Assembly: GCA_027563935.2 (NCBI GenBank)
Contig: CM050449.1
Span: forward strand, 55,445,949 to 55,509,948
Reading direction: 5' to 3'
DNA from: Costus lasius
Taxonomy: Eukaryota; Streptophyta; Magnoliopsida; Zingiberales; Costaceae
Length of the DNA: 64,000 bases
Shown here: positions 47,701-56,688 of the stretch, one piece after another
Layout: the number at the start of each line of letters is the position of its first letter
How positions within the stretch are numbered: position 1 is the stretch's first letter
The notes under the pieces: generated by a model
The model's input: the letters and a program-made list of their open reading frames with translations, nothing else
Databases searched by the model: none
What the model was told of the DNA's origin: nothing
Translations under genes and position numbers: made by a program

Positions 47701-49199
47701 TCTAAGCTAGGTTCAAGTTCTTGACATTCCTTGACATAAGCTAAATAACATACACAACCATTCTGAAAGTGCTTAGAAGCATGCATAAATGATATAAGGT
47801 TTGGATATTGATCATGAGAAAGACCCTTGATTTGCAATTGGATTTCATTCGAAAGACTTAAGGTAACTACCTTTTGATAACAATCAACAGTAGCATGATA
47901 AGATGAAAGCCAATCCATACCGAGTATGATATCATAATCTTGGAGATCTAGAAGGATTAAATCAGCTAAAAGTTCATGTTCTCCCACCATGAATAAGCAA
48001 GAAGGATAGACAAGATTAGCAGTTAGAGAGTCACCAATAGCTGTAGAGACTAATATCATAAGATCGAGTTGTTTGGGTTCCTTTTCCAAATGAAGTGCAA
48101 AGTGACGTGCAACAAAAGATAAATTAGAGCCAAGATCAAACAAAACTCTTGCAACTTTATTGGAAATACAAAGAGTACCTTCCACTACCGACTTTGAAGC
48201 TTTGGAATCACATTCGGCAATGGCATAGACTTTAGCATGGGCTACAGGCTTTGTGGGCATTGATTCCTTTGCCTTGTTAAATTTATAATCTTTTATCCGA
48301 TGGCCAAACTTTCCACAAGCAAAACATGCTCCAGTAACTCTATAACAAGCCTTTGATTCATGATTTCCCCCACAATTTGCACAAGATTGAACATTCCTGG
48401 TCATTCTTGACTCTTCATTGGATCGTTTAAACTTTTTGAAGGACCCTTCATTTTTGTTTGTCCTTTTATCTTTGTAGCCAATTGTCCTTTCCTTTCCTCT
48501 TTTGTTTCTCACCTCAAGCATCTCGTCCACATCCCTCTCAACAATAGTTGCCCGATCAACTAAGTCACCATAGCATCTCAATTTTAAGGCTGAAAGTCTT
48601 GTCCTTATGTTGCGTCTCAAACCACCTTCAAATCTCTTTGCCCTTCGTGCTTCATCTGAAACCAAATGTGGTGCAAATCTAGATAATTCAGTGAATTTAG
48701 CTTCGTATTGTGCCACTGTAAGATTCCCTTGAGTTAAATTTATGAATTCCTTTTCCTTTTGATCCCTAAGGCATTCCGGGAAGAACTTCTCATTAAACTT
48801 TTCAAGAAAATAAGCCTAGGTAATTGTTTCTTCCTTAGAATCAACAACTCTCTTAATCATTTTCCACCAATGCTCAGCTTCACCCTCAAGCATAAATGAT
48901 GCAAATAACACCTTTTGGCTATCTGAACTATTGAGCAAACCAAAGATCTTTTCTAGTTGCATAATCCATCTTTCAGCCATCAAGGGATCTGGATTGCCTG
49001 AAAATGGTGGAGGATTCAGTCTCTTAAACCTCTCAATTCCCAATTGATCATGATTTTGTTGACTAGATGCATTTGCATTGTTAAGATTTTCATCTCTTGC
49101 TATTTGTTGTTGCATCAAACTAGACATAGTCTCCAAAGCCTTTAAAACTCCAGCCATTTGATCAACTGAATCACTCGAGGGCTGATTTGATCTTCCCAT
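44780..49199 (-). pseudogene. Element A gag-pol polyprotein, four stops and one frameshift
   Basis: ATG at 49199 (a GTG nine bases upstream is ignored). Order: gag; two zinc knuckles, the second [14 protein letters not shown] with Tyr for the last Cys; protease with [11 protein letters not shown] (D-L-G for D-S-G); RT with [30 protein letters not shown] and FIDDILIYS; RNase H with [11 protein letters not shown]; integrase with GMDFVSGLP and SDRDSRF; chromodomain-like end. In-frame stops: TAG 48818-48816 (Trp expected), TGA 46319-46317 (Arg likely), TAA 45545-45543, which replaces the integrase catalytic Glu, and TAA 45272-45270. A frameshift lies near 45035-45048, before [11 protein letters not shown]. 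The chromodomain segment is RIVDRKEKIMRN..PLVKVIW...EEPTWE. The protein is not functional. Confidence 0.92.
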
Positions 49200-49286
49200 T
49201 GTATCCACCTATATAAACATCAATTAAGGGATCATCAATCATAATTATCATCATAATCAAATTAATACTAACTCCTCAAATCAATC

Positions 49287-49297
49287 CTCTGATACCA
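49287..49297 (-). other. Element A primer-binding site (tRNA-Met)
   Basis: TGGTATCAGAG on the minus strand, four bases inside the 5' LTR end at 49302. Confidence 0.85.
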
Positions 49298-49301
49298 CTT
49301 C

Positions 49302-51257
49302 TGTCACACCCTTAGATAACAACAATCCATAAAAGATAATCATACGACATAATTTTTAGCAAGATCGACAATCAATATCAAGTTCAATGCCTTGAACAAT
49401 AAAATAAGTGATATAATGTCATTATCCAAGTTGCAATAGAAAAATATCCATTCCATCAAAAACTTTTACCCAAGCAGAGTAGAGTTATACAATCCCAAAA
49501 TCTGAGAACTAAAACATGCTACCAACATAAGCCATTGCAATCAACATTCAAAACTAGTAACATACTCCTCAAAACAAGTCTCATGACAACTCTTAATACA
49601 AGTCTTTTATGGAGCATACAATGTTTTCCAAGATTACAAAGTCTCATGATTTAGCCAAAATTCCAAAATGAGCTTCCAAAATTTTCAAGCTTTTGCCCAC
49701 AATGCGTAGCCAAGCTAATCTGCAATAAGGGTTAGTGCAAGCAAGAATGAGCATAAATTGCCCAACAAGTAATCCTAATGGCTAAGGGAAAACGAACTAA
49801 AGAGGATAAACATATCAACGAAATAGTCAACACAATAAAGACATAATGAAAGATAACAGAATTTCCCCTTGAGCACATGAATTGGATAGGGAAAACAAGA
49901 TAGCCATACATTCCTTAGATAAGGCATTTGGGTCACAAGTAGTCATTAATCATCATTGAGCATTCATATCACAGTAATCATTGATCATTGTTGTGCATTC
50001 ATATCATGAGTAGTCATAGATCATAGATGTGGGGGAGACAATCATAATTCAAAATTCCTTTCACGTCTGGAAGTTGAACCCATCCTCGTCAGGAGAGAGC
50101 AAACAAAAGCTAGCTAGAGCATCTTAGGGCTCTTCGTACAAATAGATAGAGGGATTCAAGCGGTGGCTCCCACGAATTCAAGAAGTGGCCCCCACCTTTT
50201 TTAGGGGTGTGGCACTTTGCTCCATGTAGCACTTTGCTCCACATCTATCATGATGTAGTGGGATTCAAGAGGTGGCCCCCACCTTTTTAGGGGTGTGACA
50301 CTTTGCTCCACAACTACCATATGAGAAGTGAGATTCAAGAGGTGGCCCCCACCTTTTTAGGGGTGTGGCACTTTGCTCTCACAACTCTTTGGAATGGAGG
50401 GATTCAAGAGGTGGCCCCCACCTTTTTAGGGGTGTGGCACTTTGCTCCACATCCATCCACAAATATCTCATTTGGGTTCATACAAATTCTCCCCACAATA
50501 TATCTTTCATAACAAGAGCACTAAGACAATGAGGTTGAGCATCACATTGAAGATAAGATATAACATAAGTCATTGAACACAATATTTGTCATAGGGCATA
50601 CCATGAGTTCATAGTCATGAATTAAGGCATAGGAAATAGATTCATAATGATCTTGTTGCTTCTAGAATAATTTCAAGCTCAAAACACAATATCCACTTTG
50701 ATGTTAAGCATGTAACCAAAACAGGGCAGATTCATCATATCTGATTTCGACTTATATTTTAGGTCGAATACTTAATCAAAAATAGTCAATATTATATTCA
50801 AAATGAAGATCTCTGAGTCTAGTTTCCACTAAAACTGGTTTCACAAGATTTTGAGTTGTAGGCAGGGAGTTATGGGCGGTCGAACATAGGAAGGTCTGGA
50901 TGTTAGATTTTCAGAAAACAGATTCATGTATCATAATTTCAACAAATGTTTCAGACCGAGTAAGTAACCTAAAATATGCAATATAATATTAAAAATGAAG
51001 CTATTTGAATCTACTTTCCAATGGAACTGAATTCGTCGGATTTGGAGTTATAGTCAGAGAGATATGAGCAGTCGAACATAGAAGGGTCAGAATTCCAGAT
51101 TTCCAGAAAACAGCTTCGTATGTTAGGAATGTGACATACGTTTCAGAATGAATACCCAAATGAAATTAGGCAAAATGGTATTTAAAATGTATCACTACGA
51201 GTGTAATTTCCAATGAGTCTAGTTTCACAAGATTTCGAACTATACCTAGGGAGATAT
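49302..51257 (-). repeat. Element A 5' LTR (interrupted)
   Basis: Matches 42064-44024 with about 30 differences by eye. It includes the GGTGGCCCC array at about 50152-50459 and is cut at GGGAGATAT by element B. The other LTR continues GAAGATTCGAACG at that point. Confidence 0.88.
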
Positions 51258-53014
51258 TGATGCAGGAGCATTTTGACATATTTGATTTAATTTTGACTTA
51301 GTCAATTTTTGCATAATTATCGTATATCTTGATTGAACGTAAGACTTCGTCTATGTTTATATTTAAATTTTGACTTCATAGAATCACTAATCCTAATTAT
51401 TTATCATGTCATGAATGCGAGGTTAAGCCCCTTGAATGAATTATCAAGGTCAAACCATTAAGCCCAAGTTTAGTTCAAGCTAATCAAGTTTTAAGGATAA
51501 TCCAGCCAAAAGATGAAGCCCAGAGTTGCTGCCCACAAAGATGAGCTGCCCTTGCACCCGTTGCAGCTAACTTGAACAAGAAGGAACGCAGGTTTTTAGC
51601 CAGCGTATGGAAGAAGAAAGTTCCCAGCTCAAACGAGAAGCTTGCCAAATGCAGTAAACTGAACTTGAGAGCAAAGGAGACAAACTGCAGCTTACCCAAA
51701 GAAGAAGTGAACGTTGGAACTTGCAGCCAACGGTCACAAAAAAAAAAAGTTTCGAGCTCACTATCTTCCCTAGCCATCGTTCACAAGGAGCTTCAACGAA
51801 TCTTTTCTTTGTTGTTCTATAAATGTAATCTCCCCCGATGTATTTTGAAGTAGACTTTGAATGAATTTGACAATGAAGTAGTTTTCGTATCTTCCTTTTA
51901 TCGGATGCTTCCTCCTCCTCCTCCTCCTCCGGCGCCTGTGTCGCCACAGTCGTCCCCTCTTCTTCTCTAGGTGCCGAGTACCTCTCCCCTCTTCAAAATG
52001 ATCATCCGTTCCCCTCTTCCAGCCAAGCTTCCTTCCATCGCTATCGCCATCCACGCTCTGCTCACATCCAAGCTTATACGCCCTTCAACCGCTGTCGCAC
52101 TCCACACCCAGCTTCCAGCCGAGTCCAGCCTTGGACTCTCCCTTCGCCTCGCCGCCGGCGACGATCCGGCCGACGGATCATCCTCAAACTCCAGCCACAC
52201 ATCCTCCCTTTCGGACCGAACCCGCAAGCGGAAGGATCGACCCATCCGCCGGCTGGATCACCGGAATCGGAAGATCTCCGGTGACGTCTCTACTTTCCTC
52301 CCCTGCTTCCGCCCAACTCCACTGATCGGCGTTGATCTCCTCCGATCGGCCACCACTTGCTCCCAAACTCCAGCCACGACTCCGCTCCGACCTGAGGAGC
52401 CTCCAGTTGTAGCAGGTCGGAACTTCGTGCCATGTCCGACGAGCACCGACCATCCCTGCTCCGTCGCGTACTCCCCTGTTCTTGAAAAAAAAAAAAGCAG
52501 GGCAGCGTCCATGCTGCTCAGCTCCGCCGTCCGTATGCCGCCCACCACCCCCTGAAGCCTTCGCCAGAACATCGGCGACCACAGCAGCCACCCGTCATCC
52601 TCTCCAGCTCCGGCCTCGCCAACCAGCGGCGCAAGCGCCGCTTGCTTTCTTCAGCAACCCAACAAGCGCCGCTTGCTTTCTTCAGCAACCCAACTCTTCG
52701 CAGACTGTTACTATTTCAAAGCTTTGCTCTTAGCAATAATCTGATTAGCTCTTTTATGCAGGTAATTAACGAGCTTGGAGCCACGGAAATCCCCAACGCT
52801 TTGCACAACAAGGAAGAATATGATTTGTTCTTCATCCTGGAAGACTTGGTTCCAACTGAGCATTATCAGATCAACCTATGCCTCCTAGCAAAGTTTGATG
52901 ACCAATAATTCTCTGCTGCTATTTCTGTCTGATTGCTTCCTGAATTCTGGTTTATTCTGAAATAATTAGAACTTAATTCAGTAGATTTACATTCTAGTGG
53001 CCCCTCCTACCTCA
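51258..53014 (+). repeat. Element B 5' LTR
   Basis: Begins TGATGCAGGAGC and ends at a CA four bases before the primer site; the exact 3' end is estimated. TATA box at 51818-51824 (TATAAAT), a (TCC)n run at about 51906-51931, then a GC-rich leader-like half and a 31-bp tandem duplication (about 52635-52695). The first ~950 bases match the 3' LTR almost perfectly; the rest does so only patchily. ORFs of up to 194 codons inside it are not supported as genes. Confidence 0.8.
51818..51824 (+). promoter_or_regulatory. Element B LTR TATA box
   Basis: TATAAAT about 560 bases into the LTR, repeated at 55209-55215 in the other LTR. Position suits a U3 promoter; transcription start would be near 51850. 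Confidence 0.5.
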
Positions 53015-53017
53015 GTT

Positions 53018-53028
53018 TGGTATCAGAG
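53018..53028 (+). other. Element B primer-binding site (tRNA-Met)
   Basis: TGGTATCAGAG just after the 5' LTR end. It fixes the orientation and the LTR boundary to within a few bases. Confidence 0.88.
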
Positions 53029-53225
53029 GGAGCAAGTGGCCAACTCTTGTCTGGCCACACCGATCCCTGGTTTGCTCTTTGTTTTAATTAACAAAAAAAA
53101 AAAATGTTTCATGCTTTCATTTTTAGTTCTTCTATTTAGTTTGCATTTTTGAGTTATTTGCTAGTTGTAGTTTATTTCAAAAAAAAAAATTGCTTACACC
53201 CTAGTTGCACCCCAAACTTTTCATC

Positions 53226-54581
53226 ATGCGTCACTTTACTCAAAGGGAAATTATAGCAAGAAAAGAATTAGTAACTGTTAGGGATGGATATAAGGTTCTC
53301 ACATATAGGCCTAATAGTTTTACTACAAATGTTTGGTGTAATGGTTATAAAGGTAAAACTATTATTGATCATCAGGTCAAGTTTAATGTTATATCTATTG
53401 AAACCCTTGAACAATTTGGCCTCACCATAGAGAAACATCCTAACCCTTATTGCATAACTTGGGATGATTTGACTATAAGTTTAATTGACTTTCAATGCTT
53501 AGTTCCTATTCAATTAGGCAATATCAAAACTAAAATTTGGTGTGATGTAATGAGTATAGAATGTTTTGACATCTTATTAGGGAAAGAATTCATTGATGAT
53601 TATCAAGGATATTATTTTGGCAAACCTTGGTGTTATAGTTTTATTCATAAAGGTTTGAAACACATAATTTACCCTAAGGATGAAAAACTAATACAAGTCA
53701 ACACCAATAGTACCTTTGACAAATTGGCTAAACAAATTGAAGAATTCCAACAAAGGCTAACACTTATAGAACCACCCTTAGAGCCTACCTTAGAACCTAA
53801 GCCATGCTTTGATGAAACCACTAAACTTGAAGAAATAAGTCATGAAGAACCAACCCTTCACGTAGGGCCACTACATTCAATTTTAGGGCCCATACCCACA
53901 GGTTCCTTAGAAAACATGCCTCAACTTGAGTCTAGCACATCTATGCCAACTAAGGAACCCATCAACTTATGTGAAAATCAATTGCCCTTAGAGACTCCAT
54001 TAGGCATGTCACAACTTAAGTTTGGGTCATTTTTCATTGATAATTTAATTGAAAGCCAAGTTGAACCCAAATTCATAGATCTTTTTGAACATAAGTTAGA
54101 TCATTTTGAAATTGACCTAGATCCTAATCCCCAACCCTTAGGAGATCTTCTAGAAAACTTGACCTTTGATCCTATGGCTCATGAATCTTATCTCTTAAGT
54201 CTTGCTACCCATACTCCTAAATCATCTTTAGAGCCAATTGAGTTGGTGATAGCACCTCTCACCCATTTAGACCATAACATGCAATACTTTGACTTTATGG
54301 GTATTAATTTCTCTCCAACACAACTCACTTTGGATGCATATGATTTTGTTATCCCTCCCTCTCTCTTACTTGGATATGAGTTTGCTAATATTGCTTGTCC
54401 AAATATGAATTTTCTATCACCCTGCTTATTGATTGTGAGAAGTACATTAGGGGTTAGAACAAAAAAACTCACTAAATCCATGTATGAACAACTTCTCTTC
54501 CTATCTATCCTCAAAGATGAATACACTTATAGGCCTCCACCTAAGCGTGATAAATTGTTAATTTCCATGCTAGTAGTTTAA
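53226..54581 (+). CDS. Retropepsin-like protein without catalytic motif, sole gene of element B
   Basis: 451 residues from ATG 53226 (a TTG 21 bases upstream is ignored). Residues about 20-150 align by eye with the protease region of the gypsy at 19-24 kb: WCNGYKGKTIID against CNGNMCKVVID, then HPNPYCITW against HPTPYSISW, LVPIQLG against LVPLQFG, IWCDV in both, and DILLGKEFI against QVLLGRPWL. The catalytic stretch is changed: D48 stays but GGSS of the relative is HQVK, so no D-S/T-G remains. Residues about 150-330 are acidic and Pro-rich (PPLEPTLEPKP); the tail ends in a basic TYRPPPKRDK. No membrane segment or zinc knuckle is seen. An inactive protease fold is likely; its role is unknown. 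The frame is intact, unlike its gypsy neighbours. Confidence 0.75.
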   Translation: MRHFTQREIIARKELVTVRDGYKVLTYRPNSFTTNVWCNGYKGKTIIDHQVKFNVISIETLEQFGLTIEKHPNPYCITWDDLTISLIDFQCLVPIQLGNIKTKIWCDVMSIECFDILLGKEFIDDYQGYYFGKPWCYSFIHKGLKHIIYPKDEKLIQVNTNSTFDKLAKQIEEFQQRLTLIEPPLEPTLEPKPCFDETTKLEEISHEEPTLHVGPLHSILGPIPTGSLENMPQLESSTSMPTKEPINLCENQLPLETPLGMSQLKFGSFFIDNLIESQVEPKFIDLFEHKLDHFEIDLDPNPQPLGDLLENLTFDPMAHESYLLSLATHTPKSSLEPIELVIAPLTHLDHNMQYFDFMGINFSPTQLTLDAYDFVIPPSLLLGYEFANIACPNMNFLSPCLLIVRSTLGVRTKKLTKSMYEQLLFLSILKDEYTYRPPPKRDKLLISMLVV

Positions 54582-54631
54582 TTGTTGCTAGTCATTTTTA
54601 ATTAACCTAAGTTTCTCCAGGAGTAGAAACA

Positions 54632-54648
54632 TTTGAACCGGGGGTGTA
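54632..54648 (+). other. Element B polypurine-like tract
   Basis: TTTGAACCGGGGGTGTA directly before the 3' LTR. Only moderately purine-rich, but in the right place. Confidence 0.5.
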
Positions 54649-56688
54649 TGATGCAGGAGCATTTTGACATATTTGATTTAATTTTGACTTAGTCAATTTT
54701 TGCATAATTATCGTATATCTTGATTGAACGTAAGACTTCGTCTATGTTTATATTTAAATTTTGACTTCATAGAATCACTAATCCTAATTATTTATCATGT
54801 CATGAATGCGAGGTTAAGCCCCTTGAATGAATTATCAAGGTCAAACCATTAAGCCCAAGTTTAGTTCAAGCTAATCAAGTTTTAAGGATAATCCAGCCAA
54901 AAGATGAAGCCCCGGGTTGCTGCCCACAAAGATGAGCTGCCCTTGCACCCGTTGCAGCTAACTTGAACAAGAAGGAACGCAGGTTTTTAGCCAGCGTATG
55001 GAAGAAGAAAGTTCCCAGCTCAAACGAGAAGCTTGCCAAATGCAGTAAACTGAACTTGAGAGCAAAGGAGACAAACTGCAGCTTACCCAAAGAAGAAGTG
55101 AACGTTGGAACTTGCAGCCAACGGTCACAAAAAAAAAAAGTTTCGAGCTCACTATCTTCCCTAGCCATCGTTCACAAGGAGCTTCAACGAATCTTTTCTT
55201 TGTTGTTCTATAAATGTAATCTCCCCCGATGTATTTTGAAGTAGACTTTGAATGAATTTGACAATGAAGTAGTTTTCGTATCTTCCTTTTATCGGATGCT
55301 TCCTCCTCCTCCTCCTCCTCCGGCGCCTGTGTCGCCACAGTCGTCCCCTCTTCTTCTCTAGGTGCCGAGTACCTCTCCCCTCTTCAAAATGATCATCCGT
55401 TCCCCTCTTCCAGCCAAGCTTCCTTCCATCGCTGTCGCCATCCACGCTCTACTCACATCCAAGCTTATACGCCCTTCAACCGCTGTCGCACTCCACACCC
55501 AGCTTCCAGCCGAGTCCAGCCTTGGACTCTCCCTTCGCCTCGCCGCCGGCGACGATCCGGCCGACGGATCGTCTTCAAACTCCAGCCACACATCCTCCCT
55601 TTCAGGTCGAACCCACAACCGGCAGGATCGCCCCATCCGACGTCTGGTTCGCCGGAATCGGAAGATTTCCGGTGACGCCTCAGCTCACGCCCCTGTTTCC
55701 GCCCTTCTCCACGGATCGCCGTCGATCTCCTCCGACAAGTCCCCGTTCGACCCCAAATTCCGGCCATGACCTCTCTTCCATCTTGAGAGCCTCCAGTTGA
55801 AGCAGGTTTTGAGTTCGTCCACCACCAGACGAACGGCGAGCAATTCTGTCTACCCGTATAGCTTCCCCTGTTTCCGCCCATTTTCTGCCCTGCTCCCGCC
55901 TTTCACCGTCGTCCACCTCCGACTGGCCACTGTCCGCCCAGAAACTCAGGCCACATGCTCGCCTCATCCATAGCAACTCCCAGTTGTAGCAGGTCGGGAG
56001 TTCATACCGTCTCCGATGATCACCGGCAGCCCCTGCATCCTCGCACGTCCTCCCCTGTCTCCGCCAGAAGCAGGCCCGTGTTAGCGCCACCCGCCTCCTA
56101 GCGCTCAGGTGCCACCGCCGGCCGGCCGTCACGCCGGAATGCGTCCCTACAGCCTCGAGCCACCCTTCCCCACGCCTCTGCAGCCACCAACGTCGACTAG
56201 CTCATTCACCCGATTCCCTGCTGCTTCATGAGAACTCAGCCGAGACTGTTACTGTTCACATTCCTGCATTTCCACGTTCGTGCACCAACGGACGACCGGC
56301 GACGATCTATGTTCCACCTGCGCACGTCCCCTGTTCCGACCGAACAGGCGCTTTTCCGCTTCTGCCAGTGCTCCGTCGTTCCACCACCCCTCGTCGGAGC
56401 TCCGACGTCGTCAAAGCCATCTCGTCCTTCCTTCATCTCCAATAACTCTGACGAGCAATCCCTGCACCGGCGCCGTTGCTCGGCGCAAGCCCTGCTTCCA
56501 GATTTCCCTCTGTTCCCTGCCTTGTTTTCAGATTATGCTCCCTAAACTAATTTGATTAGTCTTCTGTTTTGCAGGAAATTTACGAGGTTGCGAACACAAA
56601 ATTCTTCATATGTGGCACGAATAGGACGCACTGATCTTGTCCTAACAGTAAGATAAGCCTATTCAACTCAAGCGACATTTTGGATCTT
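54649..56688 (+). repeat. Element B 3' LTR, cut by element C
   Basis: Starts TGATGCAGGAGC. The stretch to about 55606 matches 51258-52215 with only a handful of differences. After that the two LTRs share only patches, such as CGGAATCGGAAGAT and the TTTGCAG region at 56574 (52761 in the 5' LTR). The right-hand ~130-250 bases expected from the 5' LTR are missing because element C interrupts at 56689. Confidence 0.8.

Larger units (their letters stand above)
42064..51257 (-). mobile_element. Element A: Tekay/Del-like Ty3/gypsy, 5' LTR interrupted by element B
   Basis: Minus orientation: 3' LTR 42064-44757, gag-pol 49199-44780, primer site 49297-49287, 5' LTR from 49302. The 5' LTR stops at 51257, where element B begins; the missing ~0.7 kb matches 44025-44757 of the other LTR and should lie beyond 64000. 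Element A sits in the Athila-type relic. Target duplication cannot be checked. Confidence 0.85.
51258..56688 (+). mobile_element. Element B: LTR element with a single retropepsin-like ORF
   Basis: Structure: 5' LTR 51258-about 53014, tRNA-Met primer site 53018-53028, ~200-nt leader, one ORF 53226-54581, purine-rich tract before 54649, 3' LTR from 54649 cut by element C at 56688. The internal region is only about 1.6 kb and holds no gag zinc knuckle, RT, RNase H or integrase, so movement must depend on another element. It is inserted in the 5' LTR of element A; the five bases before it are GATAT, but the right-hand duplication is outside the window. Confidence 0.8.

Noticed and set aside
51971..52555. 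194-codon ORF in the element B 5' LTR
   Set aside because: The counterpart in the 3' LTR is broken early (135 codons) and the downstream halves diverge without preserving the frame.
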